Shown here piece by piece: positions 56,688-64,000 of a stretch of 64,000 nt of DNA. The stretch lies in NCBI GenBank assembly GCA_026686845.1, contig JAIVEN010000026.1, forward strand, positions 20,558,001-20,622,000. The letters are read 5' to 3'. The position numbers and the translations under genes were made by a program. A model generated the notes under the pieces. The model was given only the letters and a program-made list of their open reading frames with translations, made no database searches and had not been told where the DNA came from. Each line of letters begins with the position of its first letter. Within the stretch, counting starts at the first letter, position 1. This DNA is from Adenanthera pavonina (lineage: Eukaryota; Streptophyta; Magnoliopsida; Fabales; Fabaceae).

Positions 56688-59590
56688 TGTAACATCCCTA
56701 AAATATTAGATAACTAAAAATGCAAAGAGAATTTACAAAAACAGGCAGCCACCGTTTTGCGTGAAATAGGGTAAAGAGGACATTTTTCCTGATTGGATGG
56801 AAAAATGAGAAATTATATTTTTATCCCTAAGAATTATAGAAATGACGATTTTATCCCTAAGAGAAAAAACCCAGGCGTGACGCATACGAGGATTGAAGAA
56901 AGTTTATAAATTTTAGGGCAAATTACACCTAATGACTCGAAAGTTTTAAAAATTATAAATTTATCCCGGATCAAGGGCATTTTTGTAAATATGAAAAATT
57001 ATAGTCAAAATGAAGCTCTCAATGAGCTTAGACCATTGGAATATAGTTTGAAATTTATTAAGATCAAAATAATATTTATTGGGTAATTATGATTTAATAT
57101 TAATGTCTTACCCGATAAATGTCAGTCTGGACTGCAGGAAGAAGCAGTATTCATTCAAGAAAAATATGTGGGTCTTATATTTGGACCAATTGGGATAATT
57201 ATATTATGGTAATTTTATGATTATAATTAGTATCCCAATAATAGTAAAATATACTGCTAAAGTAGCTTTATTTGTCCAGATCGGTTCAAGATATATCTGG
57301 ATAAATAAAAGTACAATATTTTGGAAGCAAAAGACTCCCTATTTCATGGCCAACAAGCTGCATATAATAGAATTACATTATTCAATTAATTAAGTCACTT
57401 TCTAAGGAAAATTCAAGCTTTGGTGGCAAATTCCTATTGGTTGATGAGTTTAATATAATTCCCACTTGAGCTCATGACTTGGCCGAACAAACACTTGAGA
57501 GAAAGAGGGAGGAGTGGTCTGAAAATTTGAGAAAGGATGGAGCACGTGAAGGAGGAAAGAAAAAGAGAAGAAAAATAAGGAAGAAAAGCAAGGAAAATTG
57601 GTAAGCAAGTTCCTTTCAATTTGTAAGTGTTCTAGCCTAGTTTCTAAGTAATTTGAGTTAGTTTTCTTGGATTTTCTCCTTCTCCCTTTGCTGTTGTAAT
57701 CTTGGCCTAAGCATGATAAGAAGAGGGAAGGAGTTTTTAAGCCATAAATTTACAAGAAAACATAAGATTTTTCAAGAAAAGTAAACTAGGTGTGTTTTAA
57801 AGCAAGTTTTTGTGAAAAACCAAATTCTTCCCCTTAAGAACAGATTTTGGTCAGACTAATAAGGTGGGAAGGAGCTGGATTTTCATGTATTTGATGGAAA
57901 AAATGAGTTCCCCATGATGAAAAACCTTAAAGACAAGCATTGGCTCAAAGATAGAGCTTAAGATAAAGAGTTTGGGAATTTAAGGGTTTCAAGAGTTTTA
58001 TGAGAGCTTTTTGTGATTGGCCATGAAATAAATGGCTTGAGCATGTGTTGAATGATGTTTAGGGACTTGAGGAAGCTTGGTAAAACTAGAGAAAGCTTTG
58101 GTTTAAAGAGGAAAGCCAAGTGGAAGCACCAAAGGTAGCTAAGTTTCATATTCTTGCTTTATGTTCTTTCATTGTCTTTCTATGATTAAATTGTGTTGCC
58201 ATATTGCAATTGTGATTTCTTTGATTAGTCTTAGCTATAAAATGAGGGGTTTTATTCCCTAGGATATCCATTTTCTAAGCCGTTATGCTGCCAAATTTTT
58301 TATAACCAATGTGGCAATTTATTATTTAAATATGATTGATGTGATTAGATGTGATCAAATGTGAGTTATTTATCATGATTGACATAATTGCATGAAATAT
58401 AACTTGCTACTGAGATTGTCCCCAATCTCATCCCCTCAAGTATCCCAAATGATAGGCACAGGTTATGGCAAAGGAGTCTAAAAAGCTAAGGAGAATGAAG
58501 AAGAGGAAGATGCTTAATGATGTCTTCAAGTTATAAGTGTATATTTTGAAATTATGTATAAAATCATGTATATGCTTTTAGATCTGTGCCATTATGCTAT
58601 TATATCCTTATGAGCATTATGAAATGTTGGGCATGGATTTGAAACATGGAATGATCATGTGAGCTTATTATGAAGTCTACTTTGCCATGTTATATTGTTA
58701 GAAGTTAATTTTGTAGCAATGAGAGTAAAGTCAACACTTTTTGACCGAAACAGGGCAAGTAAGCCAAGTGTTATATATTATCTGAAACTAGAGAGAACAA
58801 GCTTTCCAATGAGATAAATAACACTGAATTTGGATATGTGTACAATTTATAGTATATTTTTGAAGTTAAGGGTCAAAACTGGACAGTGATGTAAAGGCTG
58901 CGAATTTTACTGAATATATTACTTCTCTTTGAAAAGTGATATAAAATCGTATAGAGCTCCAGAAATTCAGTGATTTACATGTTTGAAACGATCTGTGTTT
59001 TGAGTTCAACATGCCACTGGTTTGAATTCAATTGGATCTGTACAATGAGAGATATACAAGTTTTTCCAAGACTGCTCCAATAAGAGTGAGGTTCTGACCC
59101 TTAGTAATTTAAGTTAAAATCATGCCCGGTCTAGACAAAATAAATGTATAAAAAAAATATGAAGGTAAGTAGACATATATATCTTTCCAATGGCATATAG
59201 AATTCATGATTTGACTCAGTATATAGTTAGATATGAATTTTTAAAGTTATGGCCAAAATCCTGAAAAGAGAGAAATGACCATTTGTATAGTGTAAGTTTG
59301 AGTAATAAACTGTACTAATTGGTCAAGTTAAAAGACGTTTTCATATTTTTATCTTGTATTCATGTTTCTAGCTTCATTTAGAGACTTGAACCACATTGAT
59401 ACGATTTTTATGGATTAAGTTATGATTTTTCAAAGTTCATCCAAAAAACTTGAGAACCAAATGAATAGTACCACGTTTTTTTAATTAAATATTTTGCTTC
59501 TATTAATGGTTCAAGCTCTTAATATGAGCTAATTGGATGTTGTCCATACTATAATATATGAGAAAATATAGATAAAAGTAAGGTGTTATA
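56688..59590 (+). mobile_element. Solo gypsy LTR L
   Basis: 2903 bp, TGTAACATCCC to AAGGTGTTATA (last bases mutated from TTACA), with perfect target duplication ATGCT (56683-56687 and 59591-59595). Same family as A; the two share the block after the hairpin (CAAGTATCCCAAATGA) and most of the 3' kilobase. No internal sequence. Confidence 0.96.
58411..58430 (+). other. LTR hairpin (copy L)
   Basis: TGAGATTG - TCCC - CAATCTCA, 8-bp stem. Confidence 0.7.
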
Positions 59591-59935
59591 ATGCTCAAGA
59601 CATATGATTGGTGATATGAAGAAATTCATCATCCTCAAAGACAAGAAAGGAGGAAAAATGGCCTTTAAAGGTGACCAATACAGGAAAGTGGTCGGCATTG
59701 GCATTGTAGGCAAGAATCTTGAAACATCCATAGAAGAAGTTTTGTTTGTGATTGGCCTCAACCACAACTTGCTCAGTACAAGCCAAACCTGTGACAAAGG
59801 CAACTGGGTGCTGTTTGACTCAAAATTCTACTTGGTTATCAGAAAAAGTGATCACAAGATTGTCCTTAAAACTCAAAGGGATGATAACCGTTATACAATT
59901 AATTTAGATGAACTTCCTACCTTAGAATCTATATG

Positions 59936-60990
59936 TTTAATTAGTAAAAATAATGAAAGCTGGTTGTGGCATAGAAGATTAGTACATGTTAATATGACCA
60001 ACTAAATAAGCTAATTAAAAATGATTTAGTTATTGGTTTACCTATGATATCATTTGAAAAGAATAGAGAATATGATGCTTGTCCTAAGGAAAAGTAAACT
60101 AAGTCCTCTTTTAAATCTAAAAATGTCATCTCCATATCTAGACCACTCCAACTGCTACATATGGATTTAGTAGGTCTATCAAAAGTAAAAAGCATTGAAG
60201 GAAATCTATATGTGCTAGCAATTGTGGATAACTACTTTAGATTTACTTGGACTTTATTTCTTTCCTCTAAAGATGAGAAATTTGATGTATTTGTAACCTT
60301 AGCCAAAAAATTACAAAATGAGAAGGGTATTTCTATTATGTCTATTAGGTTTGATCATAGAGGAGAATTTGAAAATTCAAACTTCTTCTAGTACTGTGAA
60401 GAGCATGGAATTGATCACGACTTCTCTGCTCTAAGGACACCCCAACAGAATGGCATGGTGGAAAGAAAGAGCATAACATTGGAAGAGATGGCAAAAGCAA
60501 TGTTGAATGAGCAAGAGGTTCCTCAATATTTTTGGACTAATGCAGTAAACACAACAAGCTATATCATCAACAGAGCATAAAACAGACCAATCTTAAGGAA
60601 GACAGCTTATGAGCTATACAAAGAAAAGAAACCAAACCTCTCACATTTGCATGTATTTGGATGCAAATGTTTCATTCACAATAATGTAAAGGAGAATCTA
60701 GGTAAGTTTGACTCTAAGTCAGACAAAGGTATATTTCTTGGCTACTCTAGTAGAAGTAAAGCATATAAAGCTTTCAATAAAAGAACCAAAACTATAGAAG
60801 AATATGTGCATATAGTGTTTATTGAAAATGAGACTCTTTCTAAACCTAACTTAGATGAGGATGAACTGATTTCTAGCTTTAAAAAGATGAACCTCTCTAA
60901 GGAAGATAAAACTGAACCTCCAAAAATATTAGAATCTACCACTATAGAGGAAGATATTCAGGAGAAAGATCATAAATTTGAAATTAATTA
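59936..60990 (+). pseudogene. Copia integrase (element N)
   Basis: Begins with the pre-integrase zinc region (SWLWHRRLVHVNMTN, later DACPKEK where a second Cys is missing). The catalytic core keeps the first Asp in LLHMDLVGLSKVKS (near 60160), the second in RFDHRGEFENSNFF (near 60350) and the Glu in TPQQNGMVERKSITLEE (near 60455). Then WTNAVNTTSYIINRA, a stop, and the C-terminal copia block HVFGCKCFIHNN, KFDSKSDKGIFLGYSSRSKA near 60650-60770. A frameshift near 60000, a stop after DACPKEK, one after NSNFF and one after INRA show decay. Normally joins element DNA to the genome. Confidence 0.92.
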
Positions 60991-62000
60991 AGAAATTTCT
61001 CAAGAACTACCTAGAGCTTAGAGATATCAAAGGAGTCATCCTATTGATCAGGTGATTAGAGATGTTCAAATGAATGTTAAAACAAGAAGTAGCTTACGGA
61101 TTAAATAAATCATTGTACATTTATATCACAAATTAAACCTAACTACATAAAAAATGCATTAAAAGACGAGTACCGGATTATAGCCATAAAAGAATAGCTG
61201 AATCAATTCGAGAGGAATCAAATTTAGGACTTAGTGCCCAGGCCTAATGATCATCCAATTATTGGAACCAAATGGGTGTTTAGAAACAAACTTGATGAAT
61301 CTAGAATGATCATCAAAAACAAGGCCAGGCTAGTGGCTAAAAGTTATAACCAAGAAAAAGGTATAAATTATGAGAAAACTTTTACTCCAATTGTAAGATT
61401 GGAAGCAATAAGAATTCCCTTAGTCTATGCATGTATGAAAGACATTAAGTTATATCAAATGGATATAAAGAGTGCTTTTCTGAATGGCTATATCATGGAA
61501 GCAGCTTATGTTGAATAACCTCCAGGTTTTGAAGAATCAACTAAGCCTAATCATGTATATAGACTAAAGAAAGCTCTTTATGGTATAAAACAAGCACCAA
61601 GAGTATGGTATGAAAAGTTAAGTAACTTTTTAATTGATAAAAGGGTTTAATAGAGGTAAGGTTGACACAACCCTTTTCACTAAAAAGAAAAATAAAGATT
61701 TACTTGCTCAAATTTATGTTGATGACATTATATTTGGTGCTACTAATGAATCTATATGCAAGAATTTTTCTAAGTTAATGCAGAGTGAATTTGAAATGTC
61801 AATGATGGGTGAATTCAACTTTTTCCTTGGATTGCAAATCAAACAATATGATAATAGCATCTTCCAAAGACAGGTGAAATATCTAAAAGAATTGCTAAAG
61901 AAATTTAGGATGAAGAATGCTAAGTCAATGGGAACTCCAATGGCCACTGCTACAAAGCTTGATATGGATGAAGGAGGAAAATCATTTGACATCACTCAAT
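60991..62000 (+). pseudogene. Copia reverse transcriptase (element N)
   Basis: After a poorly preserved linker, RT starts near 61234 with PRPNDHPIIGTKWVFRNKLD, then KARLVAKSYNQEKGINYEKT, FTPIVRLEAIRI, YQMDIKSAFLNGYI with the first catalytic Asp, a stop (Q to TAA) before PPGFEE, then LKKALYGIKQAPRVWYEKL, a one-base shift near 61640, and the catalytic box as YVDD at 61715-61726 in IYVDDIIFGATN. It continues with SEFEMSMMGEFNFFLGLQIK and GTPMATATKLD. Well recognisable copia RT, inactivated by one stop and one shift. Confidence 0.93.
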
Positions 62001-62622
62001 ACAGAAGAATAATTGGTCCCTTACTATATTTAACGGTTAGTAAACCTGACATCATGTTCAGTGTCTGTATGTGTGGAAGGTTTCAATCATGTCCCAAGGA
62101 GTCTAATGCAACAGCTGTAAAGAGAATATTCAAAGGGCAATGGAGAAGAGCTTATTGGATATACTAATGCTAACTTTGGTGGATCCAAGACTGATAGAAA
62201 AAGCACAAGTGGTACATGCCAATTTCTTGGAGGATCTCTAGTTTCATGGTTCAGCAAAAAGCAAAGTAGTATAGCTCTTTCCACTCTAGAATCTAAATAT
62301 ATAGCTGTTGGAAGTTGTTGTGCTCAAATTCTTTGGATAAAATAGCAATTGGAAACTCTTGAAATTGCACTGAAAGAAGTGCCAATCAAATGTGATAATC
62401 TCAGTGCTATCAACATCACAAAGAATCTAGTGATGCATTCAAAGACAAAGTATACTGAGATCAGATATTATTTCATAAGGGATTATGATCTAAAGGGAGA
62501 ATTATCTTGGAATTGTTCCAACAAAAGATCAGTTAGCAGATATTCTAACCAAACCACTTCTAGAAGACAGATATGTAAAAATTAGAAGAGAATTGGGAAT
62601 ATTTAATCTTAATGAGCTGTAA
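62001..62622 (+). pseudogene. Copia RNase H (element N)
   Basis: Reads YRRIIGPLLYLTVSKPDIMF and CGRFQSCPKESNATAVKRIF in the RT frame, then a shift near 62140 to EELIGYTNANFGG, where the family has D-A-D: both Asp are Asn, so catalytic residues are lost. Then GSKTDRKSTSGTCQFLGG, SWFSKKQSSIALSTLESKYI, a stop, and NITKNLVMHSKTKYTEIRYY; another shift near 62505 gives VPTKDQLADILTKPL and the pol end FNLNEL at 62620-62622. FQSCPKES is typical of SIRE-type elements. Confidence 0.9.
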
Positions 62623-63620
62623 GCAAGTTTCTATCTTAATCTTTTTATTTTATGAGTTAATTTGTTAAATGATGTACTAACTTAAGCATTGGAGTATGTA
62701 TAAAATAGTTTGCAAGTATTACTCATAAGCTTATGTGATAAGAAATCAGAATAATGGAGTATCTCACACTTGGACAAGCAATTCCTACTCAAGAAATATG
62801 GAAATACGAATTTTTAGCTTCTGTTTGTAAGTTCTATTCTTTAACATTCACATTTTAATTCCAAATAAATGAACATCTATACTTTATATGGCTTATTGAG
62901 TAACTTTGCTTGTTTGAAACTCAAACTTTCATCATTTAACAATCGAATTTCATTGCTTTATCTACTATGCAGGTGTTTCAAACTGCTTATAATTTGTCCG
63001 TTGACTTCTTAAAGTATGAATTTTGATTGTTGGTATATGTATATGCTATGTTTGTGTGTGTACAACATTCAAACTTTGATGATTCAACATTCATAGTTTA
63101 GACATTTCTTTACGAAGTCTGTAATTTCAAAGTTTGAATCCCAACATTCATCTATCAGACATCATTTGTTTACATGCTTTCTGATTAAGACTTTAAAGTT
63201 CAAACTTTGAGTACACAAAGTTCATCTGTTGAAGCTTCTATGTGTGTTTGAGTCTCTAACAGACATATTTTAAAGCTGAAATCTGAATGTTGAGATATTG
63301 TCTGAGAAGTAAGTGTTTAACAATCAAATTTCAAGGCTGAAAATTCATCTGTCAAGATAGTTTCTCTATACTATGTGGGAAACGCAACTACTTGAAATTC
63401 GAATTTTGGCTCCCAAAATTCGTTTGTCAGACAATTACTTAAGAGGATTCAGAGGGTTAAACGCTGAATAGACGCAACCCTATTCACATTTCAACCAGTG
63501 CAACTCTTATTTCCTCTTAACCATTCTTAAATTCCTTTGACCAAACACCTTTTTCCACCAATTAAAATCTAAACCAAACCCTACAAACACATTTGGAGCA
63601 TTCCTTGAAGCACATTTCTC
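62623..63620 (+). other. Spacer between pol and env-like ORF of element N
   Basis: About 1 kb without a recognisable ORF. It contains scattered phrases like those in the SIRE LTRs (AAATTCGAATTTTGGC near 63396, CAAACTTTGATGATTC near 63070, AAATTCATCTGTCA near 63340), so the CAGACGAA / AAATTCGAATTT motif type is not limited to the LTR. Confidence 0.55.
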
Positions 63621-64000
63621 ATGAAAATGGTCAGAGTGAAGAATGTAAATGTCGGGAAAGAACAGGAAGGCACAAAAGATTAACCAAATCTCAATATGCC
63701 TTAAAAGAAGGTAACACTTAGAAAAGAAAAGTCGAATCAAATAAAGGAACACCTTCAAAGAAGCAGAAAACACCATCAAAGGCATAATCGAAGAAGCCTA
63801 TGCCTACTGTTTCTACTTCAAGTATAGAGTCTGAGGAGTTACAAACAACCACAGAGCCTCTTTGCAATTTTGATGACATTTTGAAGGAGTTCACAACAAA
63901 ATTTGTTGCAAAGAAGGTGATCACTCCTTACTGCACAAATCTGGAACAATTTCTCATCTTCAATGATTTTGATGCTGCATTCTGTTTGAGAACATACAAA
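63621..64000 (+). pseudogene. SIRE-type env-like ORF, N-terminal part (element N)
   Basis: A likely start is the ATG at 63621 (MKMVRVKNVNVGKEQEG), soon ended by a stop. From 63704 another frame is readable to the window end with two stops (TAG at 63719, TAA near 63785): basic stretch KGTPSKKQKTPSK, then MPTVSTSSIESEELQTTTEP, then FDDILKEFTTKFVAKKVITP and FLIFNDFDAAFCLRTYK. It occupies the place of the extra ORF after pol in SIRE/Maximus. The C-terminal counterpart from another element is at 2733-3690; the two do not overlap, so their relation is inferred from position and composition. Confidence 0.6.

Larger units (their letters stand above)
56666..59935 (+). pseudogene. Copia protease of element N, split by solo LTR L
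   Basis: The protease start reads WYMVNAC before the insertion and SRHMIGDMKKFIILKD after it (59596 on); together these align with the family motif W-Y-L-D-S-G-C-S-R-H-M-T-G. The catalytic D-S-G positions are V-N-A here, so the active-site Asp is lost. The rest (GVGIVGKNLETSIEEVLFVI, GLNHNLLSTSQTCDKGNWV) is well kept and open. LTR L inserted inside the Cys-Ser pair with ATGCT duplicated. Confidence 0.9.
53252..64000 (+). mobile_element. SIRE/Maximus-type copia element N, 5' 10.7 kb
   Basis: 5' LTR, primer site, gag, protease, integrase, RT, RNase H and the beginning of an env-like ORF in copia order on the plus strand; the 3' LTR lies beyond the window. The left target-site copy should be GAAGT (53247-53251), in LTR M. 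Solo LTR L interrupts the protease. Without L about 7.8 kb is visible. RT motifs such as FQSCPKES and the env-like ORF place it with SIRE/Maximus. Confidence 0.93.

Overview
This window looks like a gene-poor, retrotransposon-filled stretch of a plant nuclear genome, probably a large angiosperm genome. I found no intact host gene, rRNA, tRNA gene, bacterial operon or CRISPR. Almost every base can be assigned to LTR retrotransposons inserted into one another: Ty3/gypsy chromoviruses of Tekay/Del type (long 2.3-3.5 kb LTRs starting TGTAAYAYC and ending TTACA), Ty1/copia elements of SIRE/Maximus type (TGTTGA...CTAACA LTRs, env-like ORF), one Angela/BARE-like copia LTR, and one Athila/Tat-type gypsy fragment. 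The species cannot be named from the sequence. All coding regions are decayed by stops and frameshifts, so most are called pseudogenes.

Layout. 1-2732: 3' part of a gypsy LTR inserted in a SIRE env-like ORF. 2733-6014: SIRE env-like ORF end, polypurine tract, one LTR, primer binding site and start of gag, an internal-LTR-internal order. 6015-21659: remnant of gypsy element 3 (minus strand). Its LTR hosts solo LTR B (8113-20953), which hosts complete gypsy element 1 (8598-18829, minus). 21660-49504: headless gypsy LTR D, hosting complete gypsy element 2 (22367-45735, minus) and solo LTR C (46070-48520). Element 2 carries solo LTR E (26562-29117) and the Angela-like LTR F (31327-41704). F contains an unknown LTR-like insert H (31861-34494, itself hosting SIRE solo LTR G) and SIRE-like solo LTR I (34703-40820, itself hosting gypsy solo LTR J, 35402-38903). 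D > element 2 > F > I > J is five levels deep. 49505-51777: Athila/Tat pol fragment. 51778-53251: start of gypsy LTR M, split by SIRE element N (53252 to beyond the window end), which carries gag, pol and the start of an env-like ORF. Solo LTR L (56688-59590) sits inside N's protease.

Target-site duplications support most of these calls: AGAAA (B), GGTAT/GATAT (element 1), CTAGG/CTAGA (element 2), CCATG (E), AATGA (G), CAGAT (I), GAGTC/AAGTC (J), TTATG (C), ATGCT (L).

The most interesting observations are: (i) a roughly 334-codon extra ORF between the 5' LTR and gag of element 2, whose N-terminus recurs in the otherwise different element 3; (ii) a small hairpin found in eleven gypsy LTR copies whose stem changes by paired substitutions; (iii) dense arrays of CAGACGAA / AAATTCGAATTT motifs in the SIRE LTRs; (iv) an apparent hybrid junction around LTR F, where 36 bp of gag occurs on both sides in diverged form.
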